In this document: positions 1 through 9,561 of the stretch, in pieces
How the letters are laid out: every line of letters starts with the position of its first letter
Position numbering within the stretch: the stretch's first letter is position 1
Source: DATFVJ01 sp963820395
Lineage (GTDB): Bacteria > Actinomycetota > Actinomycetes > Streptosporangiales > Streptosporangiaceae
DNA length: 64,000 nucleotides
Direction of reading: 5' to 3'
Assembly: GCA_963820395.1 (NCBI GenBank)
Contig: CAWGAE010000012.1
Span: forward strand, 290,801-354,800
Translations under genes and position numbers: made by a program
The notes under the pieces: model-generated
What the model was told of the DNA's origin: nothing
What the model saw: only the letters and a program-made list of their open reading frames with translations
Database searches by the model: none

Positions 1-2
1 GC

Positions 3-455
3 AGCATGGACGTGCTCGGGCGGCCGGCCGATGGCCAGGCCGAGGACGTGCTCCTCATCGGGGCAGGCGTGATGGCCGGGGTCTGTGTGGAGACCGCTGC
101 CCGGTTGTCCGATCAGGGCATCGGCGTCACCGTCGTGGATCCGCGCTGGATCAAGCCGGTGGACGAGGCGCTGGTGGAGGCGGCACGCGGCAGCCGTCTG
201 GTCGTGGTGGTCGAGGACAACGGACGGGCGGGCGGCTTCGGCGACGCGGTCTGCCGCCTCCTTCGCGATCACGACGTGCATACGCCGGCCCGAACGTTCG
301 GCCTGCCCCAGGAGTTCCTCGGGCACGGCGACAGGATCACGATCCTGGCCGAGTCCGGCCTGACACCGCAGCACCTCGCGCGGCAGATCACCGAGATCGT
401 GGCCCACGCGGCGAAGCGGACGTCACCGGTCGAACAGCACTCGCAGGCGAGCTGA
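3..455 (+). CDS. dxs: 1-deoxy-D-xylulose-5-phosphate synthase, C-terminal part (truncated by window edge)
   Basis: Only the last 150 or so residues are in the window; the frame is open to base 3, so the gene begins upstream. The segment is a transketolase C-terminal domain of the DXS type. It has the strand-turn VDPRWIKPVD and the EDNGRAGGFGDAV stretch, equivalent to the IKPLD and GGFG signatures of DXS. DXS condenses pyruvate and glyceraldehyde 3-phosphate with thiamine diphosphate, the first step of the MEP isoprenoid pathway, in the cytoplasm. Its TGA stop shares its last base with the ATG of the next gene (TGATG), so the two are probably translationally coupled. Other transketolase-like E1 beta subunits share this fold, but the GGFG context favours DXS. 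Confidence 0.8.
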   Translation, partial: SMDVLGRPADGQAEDVLLIGAGVMAGVCVETAARLSDQGIGVTVVDPRWIKPVDEALVEAARGSRLVVVVEDNGRAGGFGDAVCRLLRDHDVHTPARTFGLPQEFLGHGDRITILAESGLTPQHLARQITEIVAHAAKRTSPVEQHSQAS

Positions 456-2038
456 TGACGATGGCCGACCCGACCGCAACTTCCACGGCATCTCCCGCAT
501 CCACGACGGCATCCCCCGCATCCCCCGCATCCACGACGGCATCCCCCGCATCCACGACGGCATCTCCGACGGCACCGGCATCCACCAACCCTCCGGCGCA
601 GCCGAGCCATGCGGCACATGCCGCCGCCGTCGGCACCGCCACGCCGGCCCTGCGGGTGGCGGTGGTTGGCTCGGGACCGGCGGGCATCTATACCGCCGAG
701 GCGCTGATCAAGCAGGTGGCGGCGCTCGCCGGCGGGCCGGGCGTCGAGGTGGACGTGCTCGACCGGCTGCCCACCCCGTACGGCCTGGTGCGCTACGGCG
801 TCGCACCGGACCACACGTCAATCAAGTCGATCGCCGGATACCTGCAGCGGGTGCTCGAGTATCCGCGGGTGCGGTTCCTCGGCGGCCTGCGCCTCGGCAC
901 CGACGTGACCCGCGAGGCACTGCTGTCGTGCTACGACGCCGTCGTGTACGCGACGGGCGCGATGCGCGACCGGCGGCTCGGCGTGCCGGGCGAGGACCTG
1001 CCAGGCAGCGTGGCAGCCACCGACTTCGTCAACTGGTACTGCGGGCACCCGGACATCGACCCGGCCATGTTCACCCTAGACGCACAGGCGGTCGCGGTGA
1101 TCGGAGTCGGGAACGTGGCGGTCGACGTGGCCCGCGTGCTCGCCAAGACCGCGGCCGAACTGCGCGGCACCGACGTCCCTGAGCAGGTGCTTGCCGCGAT
1201 CGAGGCCAGCAAGGTCAGGGAGATCCACGTGATCGGCCGGCGCGGCCCCGCGCAGGCCAAGTTCACCACCAAAGAGCTGCGGGAGCTTGGTGAACTCGAG
1301 GGCGCAGACATCGCGGTGGACCCGCTCGAAGCCGACCTTGACGCGTTCGACCCGACCGGCGAGAGTAGCCGGCTGGCAGCGTCCGACCGGCGGGTCCGCG
1401 GAAACGTGGCGGTGATCAGGGACTGGGCCGGCCGGGTGCCGCGTGGCCGGCCGCGTCGGCTGTCCGTCCGGTTCTGGCTGAGGCCGGTGGAGATCATGGG
1501 TACCGAACGCGTGACCGGCCTGCGTCTCGAGCGGACCAGGCTGGACGAATCGGGGCGGGTCGTCGGCACCGGCGAGCACGAGGTACTCCAGGTGCAGATG
1601 GTGCTGCGCTCGGTCGGGTACCAGTCCGTCCCGTTGCCCGGTGTGCCGTTCGACGCGCGCAGCGCCACAGTGCCGAACGCAGAAGGGCGGGTACTCGGAG
1701 CCGACGGGATCCCGCGCCCGGGTGAGTATGTGGCCGGCTGGCTGAAACGGGGCCCGACCGGCGTGATCGGCACCAATAAGTCCGACGCCGCGCAGACGGT
1801 CCGCTCGCTGCTCGCCGACGTCGAAGCCGGGTCCCGGCCGGCCGGATCCGCGACCGCACGCCTGCTGGATGTGCTCGCCGCACGGGGGATACAGCCGGTG
1901 AGCTACGCGGACTGGCTCGGCATCGATAAACGTGAGCTTGAGCTCGGCGCCGAGCTTGGCCGTGGCGAGCGGGTCAAGCTGTGCGGCTGGGAGGCGCTGA
2001 ATGCCGCATGCGGCGCCGGTCCTGCCGCCGACGCCTGA
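455..2038 (+). CDS. fprA: NADPH-ferredoxin (adrenodoxin-type) reductase FprA
   Basis: This is a flavoprotein of the adrenodoxin reductase/FprA family, which moves electrons between NADPH and ferredoxin. The FAD Rossmann motif GSGPAGIYTAE lies at residues 72-82, followed by the family stretch RLPTPYGLVRYGVAPDH. The NADPH-binding stretch GVGNVAVDVARVL is central. The C-terminal FAD-contacting segment AGWLKRGPTGVIGTNKSDA is intact. Family members usually start right at the FAD motif. Here about 65 Ala/Ser/Thr/Pro residues precede it, encoded by a short tandem DNA repeat. A later GTG near 657 would give a conventional N-terminus. I keep the ATG that overlaps the dxs stop because the TGATG junction implies coupling, but the true start is uncertain. 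The catalytic domains look complete. Confidence 0.85.
   Translation: MTMADPTATSTASPASTTASPASPASTTASPASTTASPTAPASTNPPAQPSHAAHAAAVGTATPALRVAVVGSGPAGIYTAEALIKQVAALAGGPGVEVDVLDRLPTPYGLVRYGVAPDHTSIKSIAGYLQRVLEYPRVRFLGGLRLGTDVTREALLSCYDAVVYATGAMRDRRLGVPGEDLPGSVAATDFVNWYCGHPDIDPAMFTLDAQAVAVIGVGNVAVDVARVLAKTAAELRGTDVPEQVLAAIEASKVREIHVIGRRGPAQAKFTTKELRELGELEGADIAVDPLEADLDAFDPTGESSRLAASDRRVRGNVAVIRDWAGRVPRGRPRRLSVRFWLRPVEIMGTERVTGLRLERTRLDESGRVVGTGEHEVLQVQMVLRSVGYQSVPLPGVPFDARSATVPNAEGRVLGADGIPRPGEYVAGWLKRGPTGVIGTNKSDAAQTVRSLLADVEAGSRPAGSATARLLDVLAARGIQPVSYADWLGIDKRELELGAELGRGERVKLCGWEALNAACGAGPAADA
487..572 (+). repeat. Short tandem repeat encoding the FprA N-terminal extension
   Basis: The unit gcatcccccgcatccacgac (period about 21, with 9-base slips) recurs from the early codons of fprA and encodes a Ser/Pro/Ala/Thr-rich stretch. 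All units keep the frame, as expected for slippage expansion inside a coding sequence. Confidence 0.6.
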
Positions 2039-2239
2039 CCGCACTGTACCTCTGAACGCTCAGGACCTTCGGCCCTGCACGAGCGCGACGCCGGCGGGCC
2101 AGGCTGGCTGGTGTGGATCTTCGGGGCGCGCCGGTACCACGATGGCGGGGTCGACCTCTACGTGGTCACCCAGTGGCTGCACGTGGACCGCGAGCAGATC
2201 GCGCCGTGCCCCGGCTTGCCGGATTCAGGCAGTCGATGA
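2039..2239 (+). pseudogene. Possible unidentified gene remnant in frame after fprA
   Basis: Between fprA and the next gene, the frame of fprA stays open after its stop until a TGA at 2237-2239. It encodes a peptide that reads like folded protein (WLVWIFGARRYHDGG, then LYVVTQWLHVDREQIAPC), with aromatic and acidic residues rather than the Arg/Ala/Pro-rich look of shadow frames. It has no good start codon or ribosome site. I do not recognise the family. It may be the tail of a gene whose 5' part was lost, or chance. The other short frames here look like noise. Confidence 0.25.
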
Positions 2240-2320
2240 TGGCCGACGGGGCTAGCGGTTGCCGGGCCAGCGGCCGGTACCGCAGTACCACGACATGGTG
2301 TCCAGGCAGCAGAGGCTGAT

Positions 2321-3754
2321 GTGACCGTCGGCCATACCTCACCACGGCCGGGCCCGCTGCCAGGTGATCTGGTCATCGACGGCTGCGCGATCGCGACGGT
2401 CGACCCGGCCGGGCGTGAGGTCACAAGCGGGCACATCGTCGTCGCGGGCGACCGGATCGCCGCGATCGGGGACGGCCCGGCACCCGCCGGGTACGCAGCG
2501 GCACGGGGGATCGACGCTACCGGCTGCCTCGCTACGCCCGGGCTCGTCAACACCCATGACCACCTCTACCAGTGGGCCACCCGCGGCCTGGCGCAGGACG
2601 CCACCCTGTTCGAGTGGCTGACGACGCTGTACCCGGTGTGGGCACACGTCGATGATGGCATCGTCTCCGCGGCGGCCATGGCCGGGCTTGTCGCGCTCGC
2701 CCGTTCGGGCTGCAGCCTGTCCGCCGACCATCCCTGCGTGTTCCCGCGCGGGGCGGGCGACCTGCTCGCTGCGGAGATCGCCGCGGCCGTCAGGGTCGGC
2801 ATCCGATTTCACCCCTGCCGTGGCTCGATGGACCTCGGCAGGTCGTCCGGCGGCTTGCCGCCGGACGAGATCGTGGAGGACCGGGACACCGCGCTGGCCG
2901 CTACCGACGAGGCCATCGGGCGCTGGCACGACCCGTCGCCAGCGGCCATGGTGCGGATCGCTGTCGCGCCGTGCTCGCCGTTGTCGGTATCCGCGGGGCT
3001 GATGCGCGACGCCGCCGAGCTCGCCCGCCGCCGCGGTGTCCGGCTGCACACCCACCTCGCCGAGACCCTCGACGAGGACACTTTCTGCAGGGAGCGCTGC
3101 GGCTGCGGCCCGGTCGAATACGCGGGAAAGCTCGGCTGGCTCGGCAGCGATGTCTGGCTGGCGCACGCTGTGCACGTCGGCGAGGACGGGGCCGGACGGC
3201 TTGCGGCCTCGGGCACGGCCGTCGCGCACTGCCCAAGCTCTAACGCGCGGCTCGGCTCGGGCATCGCACCGGTGCGCCCGCTGCTTGACTCGGGCGCGAC
3301 GGTCGGGCTCGGCGTGGGCGGTGCGGCGTCGAACGAGTCAGGGTCCCTGGTCGGCGAGCTTCGCCAGGCCCTTATCGTGGCGCGGCTGGGGAACGGCCCG
3401 CACGCCCTGAGCGTGCGTGAGGCGCTGGCCCTCGCGACCATCGGCGGCGCACGGTGTCTCGGCCGTGAATCCGAGCTCGGCTCCCTGGAGGCCGGGAAAC
3501 TCGCCGACATAGTCCTCTGGCGGCTGGACGGTTTCGGGTCGGCCGACATCGCCGACCCGGTGGCTTCACTCGTGCTCGGCCCGCAGCCGCCCGTCGCGCT
3601 GCTGCTTGTCGGCGGACGTCCGGTCGTCGTGGACGGCGAGGTGGCGGGCTGCCCGCGCGATGAGGTCGCTGGTTCGCTGATCGCGGCAAGCCGCCGACTG
3701 GCCCGGCTGGCCGAGCCGGGACGACCCGTGCGACGCGGGGGAGGTCATCGGTGA
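2321..3754 (+). CDS. Amidohydrolase of the 8-oxoguanine deaminase/TrzA family, catalytic Asp missing
   Basis: This is a 477-residue amidohydrolase-superfamily protein starting at GTG. It has the metal-binding HxH in TPGLVNTHDHLYQW, the metal His in HTHLAET and a His in LAHAVHVG. The Cys-rich CRERCGCGPVEY and the C-terminal GSLEAGKLADIVLW are typical of 8-oxoguanine/cytosine-like deaminases, which convert 8-oxoguanine to urate in the cytosol. The key oddity is the strand-8 motif. The family has GVDGSASND, with Asp as metal ligand and proton shuttle; here it reads GVGGAASNE, with Gly in place of Asp. Activity is therefore doubtful unless this base is a sequencing error. The gene overlaps a truncated xdhB by GTGA, so it once belonged to a purine-oxidation operon. 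Family assignment is strong, function weak. Confidence 0.75.
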   Translation: MTVGHTSPRPGPLPGDLVIDGCAIATVDPAGREVTSGHIVVAGDRIAAIGDGPAPAGYAAARGIDATGCLATPGLVNTHDHLYQWATRGLAQDATLFEWLTTLYPVWAHVDDGIVSAAAMAGLVALARSGCSLSADHPCVFPRGAGDLLAAEIAAAVRVGIRFHPCRGSMDLGRSSGGLPPDEIVEDRDTALAATDEAIGRWHDPSPAAMVRIAVAPCSPLSVSAGLMRDAAELARRRGVRLHTHLAETLDEDTFCRERCGCGPVEYAGKLGWLGSDVWLAHAVHVGEDGAGRLAASGTAVAHCPSSNARLGSGIAPVRPLLDSGATVGLGVGGAASNESGSLVGELRQALIVARLGNGPHALSVREALALATIGGARCLGRESELGSLEAGKLADIVLWRLDGFGSADIADPVASLVLGPQPPVALLLVGGRPVVVDGEVAGCPRDEVAGSLIAASRRLARLAEPGRPVRRGGGHR

Positions 3755-3918
3755 TCTTCCTGCAGCCGGTGAGCCGGCTCGCCGCGCGCGCCGCCCACCC
3801 CGAAGCCGTCGCCGTCGCCGGGGGCACCGATGTCCTGGTCGAAATCAACTTCCACCGGCTGCACCCGGCGGCAGTGCCCGGCCTGGCCCGGGTCCGCGAG
3901 CTGTGCGACTCTGGATGA
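3751..3918 (+). pseudogene. xdhB: Truncated FAD-binding subunit of a xanthine dehydrogenase-type enzyme
   Basis: A GTG overlapping the amidohydrolase stop opens a 55-codon frame ending at 3918. It begins like the medium (FAD) subunit of molybdenum hydroxylases: a Pro-containing start, an A-rich helix, the AGGTDVLVEINFHRL loop that binds FAD pyrophosphate, then PAAVPGLARVREL. Intact subunits have roughly 280-300 residues, so everything after the first FAD loop is gone. No large (molybdopterin) or small (2Fe-2S) subunit gene follows. This is a decayed purine-oxidation operon stub. Confidence 0.7.
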
Positions 3919-4274
3919 GACCACAAGCTGCCGCCGGACGGTCAGGCTGGTCCAGGGTGGCCAGCTGGCGCCCAATCGTTTTGGTGCCGCCCGACCCGGG
4001 GGTGAATGGGCGTTCTGCCATCGAATTATCCCAGGTGGGTGCACTTTTTTGTTAGCTGGTCAGTCGGCCGTTCCGATCACCGATCGGTGGATCTAGGCTG
4101 AGGCTAAGAAACGACGAGGTGCTTGTCCACTCGGTGCCGTGGCGATCCAAGTGCCTCGATCTGGATTCGGCTGAGCCCGGGTAGGTACCGATTCCAGGTA
4201 AGAGACCGAACCCGGGTTAGAGCACGCAAGCCAAGCTCTGGCTCTCGTAACGGCACCGCAAACCGGAGGGCATC
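3919..4274. other. Intergenic region upstream of the CoA-transferase
   Basis: No gene is supported here. The stretch contains an A/T-richer island (cacttttttgttagc near 4042) and a 12-base palindrome at 4078-4089, both plausible parts of a promoter region for the CoA-transferase. Short frames in it lack coding character. Confidence 0.5.
4078..4089. promoter_or_regulatory. Perfect 12-bp palindrome upstream of the CoA-transferase
   Basis: The sequence CACCGATCGGTG is its own reverse complement. It lies about 185 bases before the CoA-transferase start, just after an A/T-rich stretch. It could be a regulator half-site pair; this is inference only. Confidence 0.3.
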
Positions 4275-5792
4275 ATGGCAAGAAACGACCGGGTTAAGTC
4301 CGCCACCATGGCAACAAAGATCATGTCGGCCGAGGACGCGGCGACGTTGATCCCGGCCGGCGCCAACGTCGGAATGAGCGGGTTCACCGGCTCCGGCTAT
4401 CCCAAGGCAGTGCCGAAAGCCCTGGCCTCCCGCATCTTTGAGCTGCGCGAACGCGGCGAGCGTTACACCATCAGCGTGTGGACCGGCGCGTCGACCGCGC
4501 CCGAGCTGGACGGGGCGCTCGCGGCTGCCGACGGAATCGAGCTCCGGCTGCCGTACCAGTCAGACCCGGTCAGCCGGGAGAAGATCAACTCCGGCCAGAT
4601 GGACTACATGGACATCCACCTCTCGCATGTGGCCCAGATGGTCTGGGAGGGCTTTTTCGGTCCGCTGGATGTTGCCCTGATCGAGGTCTCTGGGATCACC
4701 GACGACGGACGCGTCATCCCCTCGTCGTCGGTCGGTAACAACAAGACGTGGATCGACCGCGCGAAGAAGGTGATCCTTGAGGTCAACTCCGAAATGAGTG
4801 AGGACTTCCACGGCATGCACGACGTCTACTACGGTACGGCGCTGCCTCCACACCGCAAGCCGGTCCACATCACCCACCCCGGCGACCGGATCGGCATACC
4901 CTACTTCGACTGCCCGGCAGACAAGGTCGTCGCCGTCGTGGAGACCGAAGGCCCGGACCGAAACTCGCCGTTCACGCCCATTGACCCTATTTCCGAACAG
5001 ATCGCGGGGCACGTGCTGGACTTCCTCCAGCACGAGATATCCGTCAACCGGCTGCCGAGAAACCTGCTCCCGCTCCAGTCGGGTGTGGGCAACGTCTCCA
5101 ACGCTGTGCTGAGCGGCTTGGCCGGAGGGCCCCTCTCCGGCCTCACCGCCTACACGGAGGTGATTCAGGACGGCATGCTCCAATTGATGGATTCCGGCAA
5201 ACTGACCTTGGCTTCGGCCACGGCGTTTTCACTCAGCGAGGAGGGCACCGCCAAGTTCGCGGCCAATATCCGGAGCTACCGAGACAAGATCGTGCTGCGA
5301 CCCCAGGAGATCAGCAACCATCCCGAAGTGATCAGGAGGCTCGGCTGCCTGGCCATGAACGGCATGATCGAAGCTGACATCTACGGCAACATCAACTCCA
5401 CTCACCTCATGGGCACCCGCATCCAAAACGGGATCGGCGGCTCCGGTGACTTCACCCGGAACGCCTACATCTCCATGTTCGTCAGCCCCTCCCAGGCTAA
5501 GGGCGGCGACATTTCCTGCATCGTGCCAATGGTTTCCCATGTCGATCACACCGAGCACGACGTACACGTGATCATCACCGACCAGGGGATAGCCGACCTG
5601 CGCGGCCTGCCACCACGCAAGCGGGCCCACCGGATCATTGCCAACTGCGCCCATCCGGATTACCGGCCTGCCCTGGAGGACTACTTCGACCGGGCGATGG
5701 CCATGTCATATGGCAAGCACACCCCCCATCTGCTCGACGAGGCGCTTTCCTGGCACCAGCGCTACCTGAGCGAAGGCACTATGCTCAAATAA
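4275..5792 (+). CDS. Succinyl-CoA:acetate CoA-transferase (acetyl-CoA hydrolase/transferase family)
   Basis: This class I CoA-transferase of 505 residues has the usual length for the AarC/Cat1 family. It moves CoA between succinyl-CoA and acetate, linking acetate handling to the TCA cycle in the cytosol. GVGNVSNAVL matches the glycine-rich loop. Glu295 in YTEVIQDGM is the expected catalytic glutamate that forms the glutamyl-CoA thioester. The C-terminal CoA-binding stretch MNGMIEADIYGNINSTH and the GIGGSGDFTRNAY loop are present. The ATG is preceded by a good GGAGGG at 4265-4270. Codon use is less extreme in GC than in neighbours, which may hint at separate acquisition. The nearest flanking gene, arcC, is convergent. 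I cannot tell succinyl-CoA:acetate specificity from related 4-hydroxybutyrate or propionate specificities by sequence alone. Confidence 0.85.
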   Translation: MARNDRVKSATMATKIMSAEDAATLIPAGANVGMSGFTGSGYPKAVPKALASRIFELRERGERYTISVWTGASTAPELDGALAAADGIELRLPYQSDPVSREKINSGQMDYMDIHLSHVAQMVWEGFFGPLDVALIEVSGITDDGRVIPSSSVGNNKTWIDRAKKVILEVNSEMSEDFHGMHDVYYGTALPPHRKPVHITHPGDRIGIPYFDCPADKVVAVVETEGPDRNSPFTPIDPISEQIAGHVLDFLQHEISVNRLPRNLLPLQSGVGNVSNAVLSGLAGGPLSGLTAYTEVIQDGMLQLMDSGKLTLASATAFSLSEEGTAKFAANIRSYRDKIVLRPQEISNHPEVIRRLGCLAMNGMIEADIYGNINSTHLMGTRIQNGIGGSGDFTRNAYISMFVSPSQAKGGDISCIVPMVSHVDHTEHDVHVIITDQGIADLRGLPPRKRAHRIIANCAHPDYRPALEDYFDRAMAMSYGKHTPHLLDEALSWHQRYLSEGTMLK

Positions 5793-5878
5793 CTTGCGGG
5801 CCTGCCCGAGGCAACGGTCGCGGCCGTCGGCAGTGAGGACGCGGGCTGGGCGCCCACCAGGTGCGGGTGCCCGGTCGC

Positions 5879-6043
5879 GGCCGGTCAGGCTGGGCAGCCA
5901 TCGGCCAGATTGGCCGGGATAAGTCCAGATTGGCCGCAACAAGTCTCGGGTGATCCGGGTTCCCGTCGCGTCGCCGGGGCCGGTTAGGCAGCCATCGGCC
6001 TGATTGGCGGCAATAAGTCCCGGGTGATCCGGGTTCCCGTCGC
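5879..6043. repeat. Imperfect direct duplication of the arcC 3' end
   Basis: Positions 5979-6043, which include the arcC stop, are repeated at 5879-5970. Both copies share gcagccatcggcc, gattggc and gggtgatccgggttcccg in the same order. The outer copy has an extra internal doubling of agattggccg. It looks like a tandem duplication of the gene end followed by drift. Confidence 0.65.
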
Positions 6044-6967
6044 GCCGCTGAGCGCGCGATCGACGTTCGCCGTGTCGGTGATGATCCCCTCGGTGCCGCC
6101 GCGTTCCAGGTACTCGATCATCGCCTGGATCTTCGGCGCCATACTACCCCTGGCGAAGTGCGTGCCCGCGGCGAGGTAGGCTCTCGCCTCCGAGAGCGTG
6201 AGGCGATCGGCCCAGCGTTGCTGCGGGGTGCCGAAATTCAGCGCTACCTTCTCCACCCCGGTCGTGATGAGCAGCAGATCGGCGTCGAGATTGCTGGCAA
6301 GCAGCGACGACGCGAGATCCTTGTCGATCACCGCGGGCACCCCGGCCAGTTCACCGCCCGGGCCGGCGACGACGGGGACGCCGCCGCCGCCCGCGGTGAT
6401 CACGATCGTGCCCGCGGCGACCAGCTTGCGGATCGCGGGCAGTTCCACGATGCGCAAGGGCCGGGGTGAGGCGACGACCCGTCGGTAGCCGCGATTGGCG
6501 TCCTCGACGAGGACCCAGCCGTCCTCCCGGCGCCGCCGTTCGGCCTGCGCGGCATCCATGAACGAGCCGATCGGCTTGGTCGGGCTCCCGAAGGCCGGGT
6601 CGTCCGGCGCCACCTCGGTCTGGCAGATCACGGTTGCGGCGTCCCTGTCCACGCCGTAACGCCGGAACTCGTTGACGAGGCTTTGCTGCAGCGCATACCC
6701 GATCGCGCCCTGGGTGTGCGCGCCGCAGACGTCGAGCGGCAACTTGTGCAGTTCGTGTGCGGCCAGTTCGGAACGGCGCAGCATGAAGCCGACCTGCGGG
6801 CCGTTGCCGTGGGTGATCACCACGGTCCAGCCGTCCTTGATCATTGTCACGATGTGGCGGCAGGTCTCCCTAGCGGCGATGTACTGGTCGCTGATCGTCT
6901 GGTGCGTCTTGTCATCGATCAGCGAGTTGCCGCCAATTGCGACGACGGCGGTTCGGCCCTGAACCAC
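5984..6967 (-). CDS. arcC: Carbamate kinase
   Basis: This 327-residue amino-acid kinase family protein starts with AVVAIGGNSL and carries THGNGPQVGF, the two signature glycine loops of carbamate kinase. It also has ITAGGGGVPVV and the nucleotide-binding C-terminal part. It makes ATP from carbamoyl phosphate and ADP at the end of arginine, ureido-purine or allantoin degradation. The start is GTG at 6967, preceded by AAGGAGG, seven bases or so upstream on the minus strand. It lies downstream of the PLP enzyme and the threonine-synthase-like remnant on the same strand, so the three probably formed one operon. With the nearby deaminase and xdhB relics, it points to former fermentative purine breakdown. 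No carbamoyltransferase gene is visible. Confidence 0.9.
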   Translation of the reverse strand: MVQGRTAVVAIGGNSLIDDKTHQTISDQYIAARETCRHIVTMIKDGWTVVITHGNGPQVGFMLRRSELAAHELHKLPLDVCGAHTQGAIGYALQQSLVNEFRRYGVDRDAATVICQTEVAPDDPAFGSPTKPIGSFMDAAQAERRRREDGWVLVEDANRGYRRVVASPRPLRIVELPAIRKLVAAGTIVITAGGGGVPVVAGPGGELAGVPAVIDKDLASSLLASNLDADLLLITTGVEKVALNFGTPQQRWADRLTLSEARAYLAAGTHFARGSMAPKIQAMIEYLERGGTEGIITDTANVDRALSGATGTRITRDLLPPIRPMAA

Positions 6968-7036
6968 GTTTCGCCTCCTTCAGCTCATGGTGAGCGCCAT
7001 GACGGCCTTCTGGCCGGGCAGGCGTTTTCTGCCTGG

Positions 7037-7330
7037 TCATACACCGCCGACTGCGGACCGTCGCGCGCGCATTCCCGGGTGATGTGCGTAGCTCTTGCTC
7101 GCCATGACGAGCCAGATCAAACACTGGATACGCGATCTACCGGCCCGGTTCCTCCGGCTCATCGTCAAGCTCGTCCGGGCCGGGAATCGCACCTGCGCCG
7201 GGTTGAGCACCCGGACAAGCACGTGGTCGACGTCGTCGGTCCCGGCGGTTCTTGCAGCGGAACGGGTACACCTCGCGTGGCTCCGCCGCGGCGCCGCACC
7301 AGGAGCAGGCGATCCGGCTGGCGAGGGTGT

Positions 7331-7334
<4 letters not shown>
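7037..7334 (-). pseudogene. Frameshifted N-terminal remnant of a threonine-synthase-like PLP enzyme
   Basis: A GTG at 7334 overlaps the stop of the upstream PLP enzyme by GTGA. It encodes SRIACSWCGAAAEPREVYPF followed by RCKN, a CxxC zinc-ribbon-like start as found at the front of threonine-synthase-like enzymes. After about 27 codons the homology-like sequence continues one frame away as DDVDHVLVRVLNPAQVRFP, then dissolves. The gene is thus frameshifted near 7255 and lost most of its length (such enzymes exceed 400 residues). The identification rests on remembered family appearance, not a search. The rest of the 7000-7330 stretch shows nothing else. Confidence 0.5.
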
Positions 7335-8860
<1,526 letters not shown>

Positions 8861-9561
8861 TTCGTCACTCCTCTCATCGCTGCCGGTCCACCGGCGGTAC
8901 CCAGGTCGCGGGCGCGCGTAACGCTGCGTCCGGGTGCCTGGCAGGCGCAACGTTCCACCTTCCCGGCTCCCTCCCGTTATCCGGCCAATCGAAGATTGGT
9001 CCGGCCTCCGGCCCCGGATAACCGCGCTTGACCGGCCAATCGACGCCCGGTTTCTCCCGGTTCGAGGTGCGTCACGATTGGCCGGTTAAGCGGGGCCAGT
9101 CGTCCCTGCCTGCGGGAGTATGGAACCCAGAACGCGGGCGGGGGTGCCGAGCCCACGACGAGGTGGGTCGGGCCGCCAGGGGATGTCACACCTGTCTGTC
9201 GGCACACAGGACGCACCGGCCGCCGCGCGGCCGGCGCCGTGCCTGGGAGTTGACAACTGATCACAAGCTGGCAGCACCGCCGGATCTGATCACAGAGCCC
9301 TTCGTCCCGCGCCCGCGGGCACATCGGCCCGGGCCTGCGGATTCAGCGCCTGCTAGCGCGACCGGAGCGAAGCTGACCGTGCCGAGCAGTCGGTCAGCCG
9401 CAGTCGGCCGGGGCTCCGGGACTACTTCCTGCGGACCCCGTCTCCGCTGTTGCTCTTGGTTCGCACAAAGCTCTCACCCTGTGCGGGTGGCTCCACACAT
9501 TAAGCAGCCGTGATACTGGAGGATGAGGGCCGCGGACGTGGTGGCGACAGTGGGAGAAGGC
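8861..9561. other. Non-coding region between the PLP enzyme and ppk1
   Basis: These 700 bases separate two divergent genes. I see no supported gene. The left half holds several copies of a GGCCAATC/GATTGGCC word (8983, 8994, 9034, 9076), including an inverted pair. The right half has no clear feature beyond the ribosome site of ppk1. Frames running through it are Arg/Pro-rich shadows. Confidence 0.5.
9027..9090. promoter_or_regulatory. Inverted repeat built on the GGCCAATC word
   Basis: CTTGACCGGCCAATCG at 9027-9042 pairs with CGATTGGCCGGTTAAG at 9075-9090 (15 of 16 positions), with 32 bases between. A related copy ccggccaatc lies at 8981-8990. Similar words occur beyond arcC near 5906-6010. 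It could be an operator of the divergent genes or a small dispersed palindrome. Confidence 0.35.

Noticed and set aside
2339..3229. 296-codon minus-strand frame opposite the amidohydrolase
   Set aside because: Antisense shadow; the plus strand has the amidohydrolase motifs in order.
4123..4350. 75-codon frame upstream of the CoA-transferase as a possible leader gene
   Set aside because: Ser/Arg/Pro-rich with no ribosome site and it overlaps the CoA-transferase start in another frame.
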